Below, in pieces: positions 23,217 through 34,604 of a DNA stretch of 64,000 bases; the first letter of the stretch is position 1; each line of letters starts with the position of its first letter. Location: positions 41,163-105,162 of IMG/VR virus record IMGVR_UViG_3300013006_000024, one strand, 5' to 3'. A program made the position numbers and the translations under genes. This DNA is from a virus. The notes under the pieces were generated by a model. That model did no database searches, was not told the DNA's origin, and saw only the letters and a program-made list of their open reading frames with translations.

Positions 23217-23814
23217 GAAGATATTTATAAGTATACGATGCGGGATCTGCTTGACCCTGGACAGGCTGAGAAGGTATTTTTATGTTAGTATTTAAAAGCT
23301 CTCTATCACCTTTAGAGAGTTTTTTATTACCTAAATCTGAAAGCATCGTATCTTTAGGGGAAAAGAATGGCACTTCTTCATTTTCACCCTTTAACTTCTT
23401 AGGCTTAATATTAACTCTTCTAGATGGATCGCCTTTCTTAAAAACTTCAGGAACTTCAGGTAAATTAGGATAAGAGCTTATAGGTTTAAGCATTCTAGCT
23501 GGAACTGTTACGAAATCCATGTACCTACCAGGTGCTATCTCTGATGTAATATCTACATTAAACTCAGTACCATTATAATCCGTATTACCTGCACCTTGAA
23601 CAGCAGGTAGAACGCTCTTAATAGACGACACTCTTAGGTTTAAACCGCTTTTTGCCATAGACTGTATCTTTTCCTTAGTATTTTCACCTAATCCCTTATA
23701 CCACGGATCATTAAATGCACCTTCTCCGAACACAACTACGTCTCCAGCTAATAATCCACCTATTGTATATCTCTGCATTGCGGATTCATATAATTCGACA
23801 AAATTACGCTTCAT
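23206..23814 (-). CDS. Hypothetical late protein, 202 aa
   Basis: Starts MKRNFVELYESAMQRYTIGG, followed by LLAGDVVVFGEGAFNDPWYKG, a beta-rich middle (DITSEIAPGRYMDFVTVPAR) and a Lys/Pro-rich, probably extended C-terminus (about 120-202). A late octamer lies 7 nt before the ATG. It is monocistronic on the minus strand among plus-strand genes, like several other late singletons here. The extended basic tail would suit a virion protein that lies along a surface. No family recognised. Confidence 0.65.
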   Translation of the reverse strand: MKRNFVELYESAMQRYTIGGLLAGDVVVFGEGAFNDPWYKGLGENTKEKIQSMAKSGLNLRVSSIKSVLPAVQGAGNTDYNGTEFNVDITSEIAPGRYMDFVTVPARMLKPISSYPNLPEVPEVFKKGDPSRRVNIKPKKLKGENEEVPFFSPKDTMLSDLGNKKLSKGDRELLNTNIKIPSQPVQGQADPASYTYKYLPKR

Positions 23815-23821
23815 TTTAAAT

Positions 23822-23829
23822 TATTTATT
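23822..23829 (-). promoter_or_regulatory. Late promoter octamer
   Basis: AATAAATA on the minus strand, 7 nt before the ATG at 23814. It is divergent to the consensus octamer at 23873-23880. Confidence 0.55.
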
Positions 23830-23872
23830 CTTTATACTATGAATAAAACTGATTTTAAAAGAATAAAAATGA

Positions 23873-23880
23873 TATAAATA
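23873..23880 (+). promoter_or_regulatory. Late promoter octamer (exact consensus)
   Basis: TATAAATA, exactly 5 nt before the GTG at 23886. It heads the gp25-gp6-giant wedge operon. Confidence 0.7.
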
Positions 23881-23885
23881 ATAAC

Positions 23886-24365
23886 GTGGCTACTATTAAA
23901 ATAGAATCTGTTGCTCAACTGGAAAAAGCGCAAAGTAACTTTACATATACGGATTTAAAGCTAGATCTTGAATTTGACTACACTAAAAACAATGAACTTC
24001 TTAAGCGAAAAGAAATTAAAGATATTAAAATAGACTATGACTACGCAGCAATAAGAAATTCAATATTCAATCTGCTAAATACAGTACCCGGCCAAAGAAT
24101 ATTAAATCCATACTTTGGCGTTAACCTTCAAAAATACCTTTTTAATAGAGTTACCGAAATACAAGCTATGAATATCGGAAATGATATAGTTCAAGCTATT
24201 TCAAAATTCGAACCTAGAGTAGTTGTGCAGAATGTTAATGTAGAGGTAGATGAAGTTAATCAGCAATATAATATTTTATTAACCTTAGGGCTGGTCGGTA
24301 TTGATTCAACTTCTAGCTTTAGACTAGTAGGAACATTAAGTAATTCAGGATTATTCTTTAACTAA
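23886..24365 (+). CDS. gp25: Baseplate wedge protein (T4 gp25-like)
   Basis: 159 aa (T4 gp25 is 132). The core IRNSIFNLLNTVPGQRILNP, then YFGVNLQKYLFNRV is the gp25/GpW lysozyme-like wedge signature ('l-----G-r---p-fG-----lfe'). EPRVVVQNVNVEVD follows, as in the family ('epRv-v--v-v'). It initiates sheath polymerisation on the wedge. The N-terminal 45 residues are extra. A GTG start is supported by the exact late promoter 5 nt away. The gp6 gene follows after one base. Confidence 0.88.
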   Translation: MATIKIESVAQLEKAQSNFTYTDLKLDLEFDYTKNNELLKRKEIKDIKIDYDYAAIRNSIFNLLNTVPGQRILNPYFGVNLQKYLFNRVTEIQAMNIGNDIVQAISKFEPRVVVQNVNVEVDEVNQQYNILLTLGLVGIDSTSSFRLVGTLSNSGLFFN

Positions 24366-24366
24366 T

Positions 24367-26223
24367 ATGGCAACATCATTTAACAACTTTGATATAACAC
24401 CGACAGGCTATGTTGCGTTCGACGCATTAAGTCTCAAGAGCTTAATTAATGCACGATTAAATAGCAAAAACTTTTTTACTGATCAAAATTTTGAAGGAAG
24501 CAATATATCTTCAATTATTGATATTGTAGCTTATGCTTACCATGTATTAATGTTTTATTTGAACCGTACTAGTTCTGAAAGTACTTTTACAACCGCTGAA
24601 TTGTATGAAAATATTAATAAAATTGTAAAGCTTATAAATTACAATCCTATTGGCTATCAAACTGCAATTCTTTCTTTTTTAGCTACAGCATCAGATAGTC
24701 TACCAATAAACATTTATACCATACCTAGGTATTCGTATTTTACTCTCAACGGTGTCAATTACGCATTTAATAGAGATGTCACTTTTTCAAAAAATCTTTC
24801 ATCTTCTGAAACTCTAACCGACTTACAAGAAAATAATTTATTATTTCAAGGTATATATAACGAATACCCTGCTTATACAGCTACAGGTGAACCTTTTGAA
24901 ATACTCACCCTTACAGTTACTGACCCCAACGGTGCAAATATAATTATAGATCATTTTAATATTGATGTATATGTAAAAGATAATTCTTTAACAACACCGG
25001 TATGGACAAAATGGGAACCGACTCAATCGTTATTCTTAGAAAAATCAAATACACAAAAATATGAAATAAGATTAAACGAAAACCAAAGATATGAAATTAA
25101 ATTTGGCAATAATGTAACTGGTAAAAAACTAAATGCTGGCGATACAGTAGCTGTATATTATTTGAGATCTAATGGAACGTCAGGTGAGGTGGGACCCGGT
25201 CTTTTAGATAATAATAGATTGTTCTTTTATAATACACCTCAATTTAATACAATTAAAAGCAATGTTATTCCAGATAACTTAAATTTAATTACCAGTACTC
25301 AAGCAAGTTACCTTGCGTTTTCAAATATAGATGCTTCAACACAGTTTGTAGATATTGAATCTGTTAAGGATATTAAGACTAATGCTATTAATTCCTTTAG
25401 AAGCCAGTATAGGCTTATCACATCAGAAGATTTTACAAGCTATATATCTAAAAACTATAGCAATATAATATCTTCTACAAGAGCTGTTAATAATTGGGAT
25501 TATATATCAGGCCATTTAAAGTATTATTTCGATCTAGGAGTAGATAAACCTAATTTACAAAGTAGAGTACTGTTTAATCAGGTAAAGTTTTCTGATTCTT
25601 GTAATTTTAATAACGTATACATATATGCGGTACCAAGACTTGAGAAGCTCACTTCTTTAACAACACGTGCAAGCTATATTAACTCTGCGCAAAAACAGCT
25701 TTTGTTAAATGATCTACAGCAAGTCAAGCTCACTACTGCAGAAATTATTATCAATGACCCTGTATACATGGCTGTCGACTTAGGTGTAGCACAGCCTGGT
25801 GAGCAGCTCACACCGCAAATAAGCGACACAACATATTTAGAAATAATAAGAGAGATTACTGCAAAGAGAAACCCCGAATCGTTAAAAGATTCTATAAAAA
25901 ATATTATTTCCTCTTATTTCTCTACATCAAAAGATAATTTAGGTAAATTAATAAATCTAGGTGAACTTACTAATCAGATATTTGAATTAGAAGGTATAAC
26001 TGAAATAAATACTATTAGAAAAATTGGTAATACAACTATTAGAGTACCAGGCATTAGTCTTTTAATTTATAATCCCGTTTACCCGTATAATGATATTAAT
26101 ATAACCACACAGGATTTACAGCTTCCCTATTTTAAATTTCCATTTTTAAATAATCCATTAGATTTTGCTGATAAAGTAACCGTCGTCACACCTTCAATAC
26201 AAGTATTACAGACGGAGTTTTAA
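24367..26223 (+). CDS. gp6: Baseplate wedge protein (T4 gp6-like, baseplate J family)
   Basis: 618 aa (T4 gp6 is 660). N-terminal helices with SSIIDIVAYAYHVLMFYLNR (about 49-68) fit gp6 ('---l-d---y---ml-fy-n-') and the central beta domain has YEIKFGNNVTGKKLNAGDTV, the J-like 'v-FGDg--G--p--G--v-v-Y' motif. NAINSFRSQYRLITSEDFTS (about 339-358) is the 'ap--f-----avt--Dy---i' motif. gp6 forms the inner ring of the wedges. Located between gp25 and the giant gp7-like protein, as in T4. Confidence 0.88.
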   Translation: MATSFNNFDITPTGYVAFDALSLKSLINARLNSKNFFTDQNFEGSNISSIIDIVAYAYHVLMFYLNRTSSESTFTTAELYENINKIVKLINYNPIGYQTAILSFLATASDSLPINIYTIPRYSYFTLNGVNYAFNRDVTFSKNLSSSETLTDLQENNLLFQGIYNEYPAYTATGEPFEILTLTVTDPNGANIIIDHFNIDVYVKDNSLTTPVWTKWEPTQSLFLEKSNTQKYEIRLNENQRYEIKFGNNVTGKKLNAGDTVAVYYLRSNGTSGEVGPGLLDNNRLFFYNTPQFNTIKSNVIPDNLNLITSTQASYLAFSNIDASTQFVDIESVKDIKTNAINSFRSQYRLITSEDFTSYISKNYSNIISSTRAVNNWDYISGHLKYYFDLGVDKPNLQSRVLFNQVKFSDSCNFNNVYIYAVPRLEKLTSLTTRASYINSAQKQLLLNDLQQVKLTTAEIIINDPVYMAVDLGVAQPGEQLTPQISDTTYLEIIREITAKRNPESLKDSIKNIISSYFSTSKDNLGKLINLGELTNQIFELEGITEINTIRKIGNTTIRVPGISLLIYNPVYPYNDINITTQDLQLPYFKFPFLNNPLDFADKVTVVTPSIQVLQTEF

Positions 26224-29200
26224 TGGCTAATCAGGTCAATTACAAATACGTCTACTTTAGCGTACGCGATTATACTGGTAATGAAGCACTATCTTCTTAT
26301 ACACTTTCTAATACACCTTTAACCTTTAAGCCTGACTTTGAATTATCATTTTCACCTAATGAACTAACAAATATATCCAACAAAAGAATAACCTGGGACT
26401 TCGGTGACGGGACCACATCAACAGATCTAACAGCTACCCACCAATATAGATGGCCAGGTAATTATACACCCATACTAACTATCTATGATAGACTGGGAAA
26501 TGCATTTGATAGTTCTTATCAACCTACTATTAGTATATATAATTTTGTTTACGATCAATTAGTATTTGAGGATTATAGAAAATTTATTTACGATGTACCA
26601 GCTAGTAAAATTAACGATCCGTTGACCGTTAACCGCCAATCTAGTTGGCAATCTTACAACGCTTTAAGCGCGACGGGGTATACAGTAAACCTATATGCAT
26701 CGGGCGCTGCAGGAGATTATTTAAATATTGATAATTTTTTCGACGATAAATGGTCACATTTGCGCGCTTTAAGCAGATTTATTGAAAAAGTTAAAGTAGG
26801 CTCAGACTTCGAATATGCGCCTGTTAATAAATTAGTTACTTCTAATCAAGAGATTTACTGCAGGATAAATGATGATAAGCAGTTAGAGTTATGTGAGCAA
26901 GGCAGTAAAGATAGTGTCTTTGCAGGAACAACAGGGTCTTGCGTATTTTATTATGTTGATGATAGAGCTAAGAACTTTACTTCAAGGGAGTTCCCTATAT
27001 TTTTATTTGCTACTCTAGACAGTTCTAAGTTCCAAGACAAATATTCTTTTGAGAATAATGCATTTGATTATATAAACTACCCTCCACATGGATTTCAAAT
27101 GCTTAAACCAGCTGTATTACCTATAATTAAAGTTCGTCATAACCCTGCAAAGCAACTTTCTATCTCAACTACAGGTATCGAAGGTGAAGGTACTCTATCT
27201 TCTACTAAATTTGATATACCTGAAGTTAGCTGGCAGAATACAGAGATACCGTTTGTTATAAAAATGCGAGATAATGAAAATTTTACTACTAAAACTTACC
27301 CTCCACTATCTTCTTCTACAGTTAACACAGCTTTAACTAGCTTAACAAGCTATAACTTAACATTCGGGTTAGTACAGCATACAGGTACAGGTACAATACC
27401 GTACACAGCTGTTAAGTTTTATGAAGATTTTACAGCTGATGCTCCGCAATCTATAGGAGCGTTCTATAAAGGATATTTCGTTCCACAAGAAACCGCATTA
27501 AATGTGTCGCTTACTGCACATATGATTGTGCAAGATCCTATTAATTTTCCAAAAGATAGTTTGATTGGTTGGATAGCTGTACCGCAGTTCAATGTACTGT
27601 TAAGATTCTTTAATCTTCAAATTTATGATTATTGTAAAGGGTACCTAGATTTTACCGCATCAGCTAGCGGTAAATTCTTTTATAATTATGAAAATAGAAA
27701 TGTTTACTCCATACAAGTAGCGCCCTCGGGATCATTATTTGGTAGTGATTACCAGACATGGTTTGCTGATGGTACTACAGACAATTTATTTAAATTTGAT
27801 AGTAATGGAAATATATTATCTTCTTTCGCTTTATCGAGCTACCCTGCATTTACTGGTATGTATAATATGACTAATTATGTTGATTTAAGATCGGATGTAT
27901 TGAGCAGTGCTGCGCCTGGTAGTATTGCTATGGATGGTAATAGCGATCTATGGGTTGCATTGTTTGACGCGGTATCTGCTATAAAGATAGATAAAGATTC
28001 AGGCCGTATTAAAGCAATCGCATATCCAGATACAGCAAATATTGTTTATGCATTGAGTTCAGATTACAATCTACCACAATTACAAGGGTTTGCAGGAGAA
28101 AATTTATTACTACCCGCAAGCGTCGATACAGATATTAATAATAATGTTTGGATAACATATACCCACCCAGTTTCAAACTTTTTAGTAAAATATGATACAA
28201 ATGGTAATTTATTAAGAACTATTACATTTCCCTACTTACATTCGCCTGTTGAGCTTTGTGTCGATAGAAATAGAAATGTATGGCTAACTACATACAATCT
28301 GACTACCTCAGCTAGGGAATTAACTGCTAGAAACGATTTTCTCTACAAATTCGATAGCGAAGGTAATACATTACCGGGATATCCTTTGTCTGGATTTAAG
28401 CTTATCGGAAATATTGCTGTAGATGGTCAGCAAAATGCTTGGGTAGCACAAGATAGACAAACTATTACTAAAATTGACGCTTTAACAAGACTGCGTACAG
28501 ACTATATAGCAGGGTCAGGTAATTACACAAACTATATTCAAAGCTTTGGAGGTATTGCTTGCGATACATCTTCATTTATATGGGCTATTAATAATTTTGA
28601 TCAAAAATTATATTTTATTGATGCTACTGAACCACCTAAACCTATAAATGAAATACCATATATTGATTTAGTAATGCCCGGTTCAAGCTTAGAAAACCCT
28701 GTTTCAACTTTCGAGGAAAAGTCTTTTCAAGCTTATGGTGATTGGCTGGGTAGCAAATGGCTGAACAAGTATATAGATGATACAAGCACGATTAGAGTGC
28801 TTACAGGCGAGTCTAATTTATTTAATTTATACCCTCTTTCTGGTGAATATAATATTTCTAAGATTAATGAAGATTTTGACGCCAGTAGCTATTACAAATC
28901 CTTAATATTAAATGAAACACTTGAAGATAGATATGTATTTTTTAACGATTTCTTAGGTACTATTGTAGGCAATTTATCCTCTCAGCCCTACGAACTAGGT
29001 AAAACAGTTTACGAGAAGATTGCTAACTATGTATCTAATAATTCCGATATAGATGCTGTAAACTTAGATCAGCTTTTATCGTTTTGCAACGAATTATCAG
29101 TACAGTTTGAACAATATAATTATCCGTTCCCCCCTCAATTAGCACGTTTAGTAAATATGCTCTCCATTAAGCATAAAAAACTATGGGGCGAGAGAAATAA

Positions 29201-29687
29201 GTTTAATCTACAGTTTGAAAACTACGGACTTAGCAATAATAAGAATTTAGGTACACAACTATCTACCTTAACTAGTGTAATATCTTCAGGCTATTCGTTA
29301 GTTGCATACGAAAAGTTCTCAAATGCATATCTTGTAGTTAACAACGTAGAGATACTATCTGCTGGATTGCCGCTAGAATATGGTACAGAAATTCCTTTAT
29401 CTGCATATAATTATGATTGGGGTTGGGGATTAGTTTCGCCAAAATCGCTTTCTGGAGATCGAATATCTGATTTTTATTCATTCTATAACTATATACCCAC
29501 TTATGAAGATTCGTATAGAGAGAATATTATTGATTGGGACAACCCTTTAACAACACTTACTTTTACTAACAGTTCATTTTCCGAATGGAGTAAAGATAGT
29601 GGTATAATGCAAAACATATTAAGCTATGAACTAACTAAAGGCCTCCGCCTGTTTTTAAGTGCTAGCGACTTAGTATACAACAATTAA
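26223..29687 (+). CDS. Giant baseplate wedge protein with PKD and beta-propeller domains (gp7 position)
   Basis: 1154 aa. Residues about 30-95 form a PKD domain (ITWDFGDGTTST, HQYRWPGNYTPILTI). Residues about 560-810 carry repeated propeller-type units (SIAMDGNSDLWVALFD, DTDINNNVWITYTHP, CVDRNRNVWLTTYN, NIAVDGQQNAWVAQD) of SMP-30/NHL type. The C-terminal 250 residues are helical and look like a wedge-binding region. The ATG shares a base with the gp6 stop and a GGAG lies 5 nt upstream. The place after gp6 is that of T4 gp7 (1032 aa), but the PKD and propeller are not in T4 gp7, so equivalence is by position only. Confidence 0.6.
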   Translation: MANQVNYKYVYFSVRDYTGNEALSSYTLSNTPLTFKPDFELSFSPNELTNISNKRITWDFGDGTTSTDLTATHQYRWPGNYTPILTIYDRLGNAFDSSYQPTISIYNFVYDQLVFEDYRKFIYDVPASKINDPLTVNRQSSWQSYNALSATGYTVNLYASGAAGDYLNIDNFFDDKWSHLRALSRFIEKVKVGSDFEYAPVNKLVTSNQEIYCRINDDKQLELCEQGSKDSVFAGTTGSCVFYYVDDRAKNFTSREFPIFLFATLDSSKFQDKYSFENNAFDYINYPPHGFQMLKPAVLPIIKVRHNPAKQLSISTTGIEGEGTLSSTKFDIPEVSWQNTEIPFVIKMRDNENFTTKTYPPLSSSTVNTALTSLTSYNLTFGLVQHTGTGTIPYTAVKFYEDFTADAPQSIGAFYKGYFVPQETALNVSLTAHMIVQDPINFPKDSLIGWIAVPQFNVLLRFFNLQIYDYCKGYLDFTASASGKFFYNYENRNVYSIQVAPSGSLFGSDYQTWFADGTTDNLFKFDSNGNILSSFALSSYPAFTGMYNMTNYVDLRSDVLSSAAPGSIAMDGNSDLWVALFDAVSAIKIDKDSGRIKAIAYPDTANIVYALSSDYNLPQLQGFAGENLLLPASVDTDINNNVWITYTHPVSNFLVKYDTNGNLLRTITFPYLHSPVELCVDRNRNVWLTTYNLTTSARELTARNDFLYKFDSEGNTLPGYPLSGFKLIGNIAVDGQQNAWVAQDRQTITKIDALTRLRTDYIAGSGNYTNYIQSFGGIACDTSSFIWAINNFDQKLYFIDATEPPKPINEIPYIDLVMPGSSLENPVSTFEEKSFQAYGDWLGSKWLNKYIDDTSTIRVLTGESNLFNLYPLSGEYNISKINEDFDASSYYKSLILNETLEDRYVFFNDFLGTIVGNLSSQPYELGKTVYEKIANYVSNNSDIDAVNLDQLLSFCNELSVQFEQYNYPFPPQLARLVNMLSIKHKKLWGERNKFNLQFENYGLSNNKNLGTQLSTLTSVISSGYSLVAYEKFSNAYLVVNNVEILSAGLPLEYGTEIPLSAYNYDWGWGLVSPKSLSGDRISDFYSFYNYIPTYEDSYRENIIDWDNPLTTLTFTNSSFSEWSKDSGIMQNILSYELTKGLRLFLSASDLVYNN

Positions 29688-29690
29688 ATA
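29683..29690 (+). promoter_or_regulatory. Late promoter octamer
   Basis: ATTAAATA, exactly 5 nt before the ATG at 29696, formed around the stop of the preceding gene. Confidence 0.6.
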
Positions 29691-29695
29691 ATTAG

Positions 29696-32600
29696 ATGTT
29701 AGACGCAAGTAGATATACTGACGAAAGAATATCTAATTCGATTACTTCTTCTGAGAAGTCGGATAATCCAATAGACCAGACGTCTCCGTTAACTTTTCAA
29801 GAATGGTTAAAATATAACAATACTCTATTTACTAACGCTAATGATTTCTTAATACGCTATCAATCTTACTTAAACAATTGGTACGCAGCTAAAAACATTA
29901 GTACTGTTAATCAAGAAGAAATGGTTAAACAGATGTATGTATTACTAATCAATGAGATAGTACTTTCCTATACTTCATCAGATGAAAGAAGATGGTTGAA
30001 AAATGTTGACTATAATAATCCTAGAGATCTAGCGGTAGCTATTCCATTTTTTGCGGCAAAAATAAAAGAAATATGCTTATATTATAGTACTTTAAGAGAT
30101 GATGTTAGGACAGCAGAGTTAAGATATGGTCTTAAGGGGTCAAATTATGGTATTGAGAAGATAATTTATAACGAAATTTCTAAATCATTAGAAACAGAAG
30201 ATCTTACTGATTTTATAAGAACTTTATCGCTTTCTCTTTCTGATATAAGAAATAATTTAGTAATTGAAATTGAAGATTTGTATGATTTATACCCTAGCTA
30301 TTTGGATGTAAGTTACAATAAACCTGCATCTACATACAAAGCAACAGGTAGTAGAGAAGAATACTTTAATTACAACCAATATAATGCTGACCCCACAGTA
30401 CAAATTGATTTTAATTCTGCTATAGTAGCTGCAATTACTTCATATCCGTTTTTTCTAATTGAACTAGGTACTAATAATTTTAGTATAACACCTCAAGTAG
30501 GTTCATCCGATTTAAATTTACTTAAAGATAGTGATTTTATTAATACTATTAATAATGAACAAGAAACTAATTTAAATTTAAATATTGAACAACTTCAATT
30601 TAAAAAATTTATAGGTACTGATTTTTACTATGTCTCAACAGGATCAACTGCTTCGTTTTACACCTCTGGTGTAATGGCCATGTCTGATAACCCGTTTGCA
30701 AATTATCTAAATAAGCGCTACCCAACTGTAGCTGCTATACCTGATCAGTCATTTACTAAAACAGCAAAGCAAATAGGATTGTTTTTTAAACCAGATAAAA
30801 TAGGCATTTCGAATTTTAATTGTTTTGGAGTCGATAGCTTTATTGATGTAGCAGCTCTCAGTGCTAATACAGTATATATTTTTCCTGATCCATCGAAATT
30901 CGGTAACATCTCTGGTTTAACTCAAGAGGAATTTAAATACCCGTTAATAATCTTAGAGAATAACTATTTAAACAAAGTAGATTTTTCTAACCAGTACATG
31001 TTTGGTGAAAGCGAGTCTAGTCCTTATTTACAAACGTTAAGAGCATATGAAAGTAGAGAGCAGTCCTTACAGTTTGCAAGTCAAGGATTATCTAGATATA
31101 TAGATGCACAAGACTTTTTTAAAGGCGATATTAGGTCTATTTGGTCTAATGAAGATGTATTTCCTATAGTACCTAAAAACTATTTTCCTATACAAGAACG
31201 ACTAGAAAAGCTCTACTCGCTTAATAAAACACTCGTTACCTTTAAGACCGATGTTTTTGGTAACAGTTACAGTCTATATAAAAGTATACACCCAGTAAAG
31301 AAACTAACTAATACGTTTAACCCAGATGATGGTAATACCTTAAAATATTGTAAGACCCTGGATGGTTATTCATTTTACGATAACGTTTCTGGATATAATT
31401 TTGATTGGACAGAAGTTGACCCTGAAAGGAATTACTCTGGTGTAATTCTTAAAACAACTACTAATATACCACCCGGCACCGGTTTCTTCACACGTGCAGA
31501 TAGTCTAACCGGCGTTTCACCTCTTTCAGCTCAATATTATAACAACGGTATACCTAATTTCGCTCTTTCTGGAGATATTACATCTATTTTATCTTATAGA
31601 TTTCAGCCTGAAACATTCTGCAGCAGTGTTATAGATACTACTTTTATATGTAATACATTCGACAGTGTAGAGTTTCTGGGCAAAGGGGGTGTAATATTGC
31701 CCGATGTTTCTTCTGATTTACCTTCTTTTAATGCAGATACTGATGATCTATACTATACAGATCTTATCGAAAGCGGTGCCTCGCCTACCGGGCCGGGATT
31801 TAGGCCTAATTTCGAGCATTTACCGCTATTTACCTTTACACCTTATTTTACTGCAATAGAAAATGTAAACGGCGGCCCATATTTAGTTGACGGCGAAGAG
31901 CCATGCGGTGGAATTATTGCTTCACGAAATGTAACTTATACAGAAAAAACTAATTTTTTAAATTATAAATTACCAAACAGAGAAACAAGAGTGCTTGAAG
32001 GCATTTCAGGGGCAGCATATAAAAAATCTATATATGAAGTAAAGTTCAAAGAATATGGTGAATGCTATTTTAGAGACTTAAATTCATTACAAATTGTTCC
32101 ACTCTCTACAGCATTAAGCGGATTGTATATAAAGTATAATGATGATATTAAAAATGAACTTAATAATAAATTAATTAATATTGATGTCTATTATGATACA
32201 CTTCAGTTTGAATCAGAAAATTACTTAATATTTGATAGAATTAAATTTGATTACGATTCAAACCTAATTGAAAATGTAACAAAATCTAACGCATATTTTT
32301 ATAAAGGTAGTAATATAAATTTCAATCATATTTCTACTGTATGGTTTGACGAAAAATTAAACAATATATTCTTCTGTAAAACAGTATTATATCCAGAATT
32401 AAGCGCTACTAATCAAAAAATAATTTATCCGGAAATTTATGCAATAAATTCAAATACTTTAGCAATAAAACGAGTATATCCACCAGTACCTATTGAAAGC
32501 TTAAAAGCAGACGACTTAGTACAGTTCTCTCTTTCAGGTAAAAATATAGATCTAAATATAGTAGAAATAGAAAAGCCTATATTTACTTTTGACTATCAGA

Positions 32601-32836
32601 CTGAAAATTTTGTAATAACTTATTTAGGTAAAGACATGGCTAACGTATTTTATCTATTTAAAATATACTTTAAATATGTAAACGGAGCTATAACTAATAT
32701 TAATAATTTTATGTACAAGATTAGCCCGGATGTATATTCAAATAACTTTGCATCTGTTTTATCCGACCAATACACAGCATATAACATATTAGGCAATTCA
32801 TCTGTTATAAATGGGGTGTTTAACTTTAACGTATAA
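29696..32836 (+). CDS. Giant tail or baseplate structural protein, 1046 aa
   Basis: No catalytic motif seen. The N-terminal 200 residues are helical ([20 protein letters not shown]) and the rest is Tyr/Asn/Ser-rich with dense beta propensity, typical of baseplate arms and fibre bases. It stands between the gp7-position protein and the first Thr-Pro fibre, sharing a base with the latter (TAATG), so co-expression is expected. It may connect the fibre to the wedge, like T4 gp8-gp10. I recognise no family, so the role is inferred from place, size and promoter. Confidence 0.55.
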   Translation: MLDASRYTDERISNSITSSEKSDNPIDQTSPLTFQEWLKYNNTLFTNANDFLIRYQSYLNNWYAAKNISTVNQEEMVKQMYVLLINEIVLSYTSSDERRWLKNVDYNNPRDLAVAIPFFAAKIKEICLYYSTLRDDVRTAELRYGLKGSNYGIEKIIYNEISKSLETEDLTDFIRTLSLSLSDIRNNLVIEIEDLYDLYPSYLDVSYNKPASTYKATGSREEYFNYNQYNADPTVQIDFNSAIVAAITSYPFFLIELGTNNFSITPQVGSSDLNLLKDSDFINTINNEQETNLNLNIEQLQFKKFIGTDFYYVSTGSTASFYTSGVMAMSDNPFANYLNKRYPTVAAIPDQSFTKTAKQIGLFFKPDKIGISNFNCFGVDSFIDVAALSANTVYIFPDPSKFGNISGLTQEEFKYPLIILENNYLNKVDFSNQYMFGESESSPYLQTLRAYESREQSLQFASQGLSRYIDAQDFFKGDIRSIWSNEDVFPIVPKNYFPIQERLEKLYSLNKTLVTFKTDVFGNSYSLYKSIHPVKKLTNTFNPDDGNTLKYCKTLDGYSFYDNVSGYNFDWTEVDPERNYSGVILKTTTNIPPGTGFFTRADSLTGVSPLSAQYYNNGIPNFALSGDITSILSYRFQPETFCSSVIDTTFICNTFDSVEFLGKGGVILPDVSSDLPSFNADTDDLYYTDLIESGASPTGPGFRPNFEHLPLFTFTPYFTAIENVNGGPYLVDGEEPCGGIIASRNVTYTEKTNFLNYKLPNRETRVLEGISGAAYKKSIYEVKFKEYGECYFRDLNSLQIVPLSTALSGLYIKYNDDIKNELNNKLINIDVYYDTLQFESENYLIFDRIKFDYDSNLIENVTKSNAYFYKGSNINFNHISTVWFDEKLNNIFFCKTVLYPELSATNQKIIYPEIYAINSNTLAIKRVYPPVPIESLKADDLVQFSLSGKNIDLNIVEIEKPIFTFDYQTENFVITYLGKDMANVFYLFKIYFKYVNGAITNINNFMYKISPDVYSNNFASVLSDQYTAYNILGNSSVINGVFNFNV

Positions 32837-34566
32837 TGCAAGAATATTATTTTAACTCTAATAATAAGACTTCTCTAGTTGTTATTGACAGAACAATTGA
32901 TACTAGTAGAGATTATATAATAACTTTTGATTATTGCTGTTACGGTATAGGTTTAAGCGGTTTTGAAGGGTTTAGCTTATGTTTTGTTGATAATCAGGTT
33001 GCTAATTTTTACGGTGGCGGTATTGGACCGGGGTTAGGTGTAACTGCTCTTACCGGAATATCAGCACTACCGCCTCTCTTTATACCGTACTTCAAAAAAT
33101 ACCCAGGTATTGATAAAACACATTTTGTTATAGGGTTTGATGTTAGTGGTAACTTTGGTGCGGATATTTATGCTAGAGGCGGCAATAGCACACCCCTACC
33201 TAATACAATTTCTTTAAGGAGCGGCACGCGTGATCAATTTAAATTGCTCTATACAACTGCAAACTTAGCTAGTTCAGCTTTTTCAGAGCCTATTAATTTA
33301 TATGAGCAATCTACAACTGGTGATAATTTTAAAACATTTAGAGTTCGTATTACTAATCTCGGAAAAACAGTTGTAATCGATCATAAAAATAAAACTGCGG
33401 AAAAATTTACTAATGTTCTTAGGTATGATTTACCAGTTAGTGTACCTTCTACTGTCTTTCCTGCAATAGGATTTGGAGCAGGTAATAATATATTATTTCC
33501 TACGAATTTACGAATTAAAAATATTAATGTTAATGGATTTTTTCTAACCCCTACCCCGACACCTACTATCACACCTACAAATACTGTTACACCTACTATG
33601 ACAGTAACACCGACGGTAACACCAACAATTACCCCGACAAATACACGAACGCCAACAGTAACCCCGACTAATACACGTACACCAACTATCACACCAACTA
33701 TTACACCTACAAATACAGTTACACCGACAATAACACCTACAGAAACTGTAACACCAACAATAACACCTACAGAAACTGTAACACCAACAATAACACCTAC
33801 AGAAACTGTAACACCAACAATAACACCTACAAATACAATTACACCGACAATAACACCTACAAATACTGTAACATCTACTCCCACAGTAACGCCAACACTT
33901 ACACCTACTATTACCCCTACAGCTTCAATAACACCAACAATTTCGCCAACTAATACACGTACACCGACTCTAACACCAACCAACACTATTACTCCTACAA
34001 TAACACCTACAAATACAGTTACAAGTACTGTTACACCTACTACAACTGTTAGCCCCTATATACGTAACTTTAATTCTAATCAATCTAATATCGTTATTCC
34101 ACGTGGACCGGCTAGAGCTAGCGTCTATCCTATAACATTCTCTGCTAATACAACAATTGCTCCTTCGCGAGTTACAGTATCACTTAACAACTTCAGTCAT
34201 AGTTCACCTTATGATATAGGCGTGCTACTTGTTTCGCCTAATAATATTAATAGTTTGGTTGTAGGTAGAATACCGGATAATGACGACCCGCAGCCTGCAG
34301 TAAATGCATATGTTACTCTTGACAGCTTAGCACCTGTGCCTTGGAATGCATATTCTTCAGGCACATATGCTCCTAATTACGATCCAGATAAGACGTTCCC
34401 GTTCGCTTCACCTGCACCTTCTGCGCCGTATAATTATGTACTAGATGTATACAATAATATTTCTGCAGTCGACGCCACTGGCACTTGGAATCTATATATT
34501 TACGATTTCGTACCAGGCGATTCCGGTACACTTACAAGCGCGACATTGAGTTTTATATATAGTTGA
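32836..34566 (+). CDS. Tail fibre or adhesin: lectin-like domain, Thr-Pro stalk, P-domain-like tip
   Basis: 576 aa in three parts. Residues 1-235: a jelly-roll/lectin-like domain ([31 protein letters not shown]). Residues about 238-405: a Thr-Pro stalk in 4- and 10-residue units ([10 protein letters not shown]). Residues about 410-576: a domain whose end, [20 protein letters not shown] then [11 protein letters not shown], matches proprotein-convertase P domains ('GtW-L-v-D---gd-G-l---sl-f'). Coupled to 29696 by TAATG. The stalk is mucin-like in composition and the next gene is a GlcNAc-transferase homologue, so the stalk may be glycosylated (inference). Confidence 0.7.
   Translation: MQEYYFNSNNKTSLVVIDRTIDTSRDYIITFDYCCYGIGLSGFEGFSLCFVDNQVANFYGGGIGPGLGVTALTGISALPPLFIPYFKKYPGIDKTHFVIGFDVSGNFGADIYARGGNSTPLPNTISLRSGTRDQFKLLYTTANLASSAFSEPINLYEQSTTGDNFKTFRVRITNLGKTVVIDHKNKTAEKFTNVLRYDLPVSVPSTVFPAIGFGAGNNILFPTNLRIKNINVNGFFLTPTPTPTITPTNTVTPTMTVTPTVTPTITPTNTRTPTVTPTNTRTPTITPTITPTNTVTPTITPTETVTPTITPTETVTPTITPTETVTPTITPTNTITPTITPTNTVTSTPTVTPTLTPTITPTASITPTISPTNTRTPTLTPTNTITPTITPTNTVTSTVTPTTTVSPYIRNFNSNQSNIVIPRGPARASVYPITFSANTTIAPSRVTVSLNNFSHSSPYDIGVLLVSPNNINSLVVGRIPDNDDPQPAVNAYVTLDSLAPVPWNAYSSGTYAPNYDPDKTFPFASPAPSAPYNYVLDVYNNISAVDATGTWNLYIYDFVPGDSGTLTSATLSFIYS
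33547..34050 (+). repeat. Thr-Pro-coding repeat tract
   Basis: About 500 bp of imperfect 12- and 30-bp units coding TPTITPT-type repeats. A perfect 30-bp unit ([10 protein letters not shown] in protein) is repeated three times in tandem at 33731-33820. The antisense strand is open only because of the repeat composition. Confidence 0.85.
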
Positions 34567-34569
34567 TGA

Positions 34570-34598
34570 TTGATTTCTATGTATATATAATATAAAAT
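34570..34598 (+). promoter_or_regulatory. Sigma-70-like promoter of the glycosyltransferase cluster
   Basis: TTGATT (34570-34575), 17-nt spacer, TAAAAT (34593-34598), 6 nt, GTG 34605. No late octamer is present, so the enzymes are probably made before the structural proteins. Confidence 0.6.
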
Positions 34599-34604
34599 AT
34601 ATAC

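Noticed and set aside
33381-33986. Minus-strand open frame coding VGVIVGVTV repeats
   Set aside because: Mirror of the Thr-Pro repeat tract. The same happens at 43169-43972, 49259-49528, 51435-52226, 52875-53228 and 53250-53480. No promoter, and the composition follows from the repeats.
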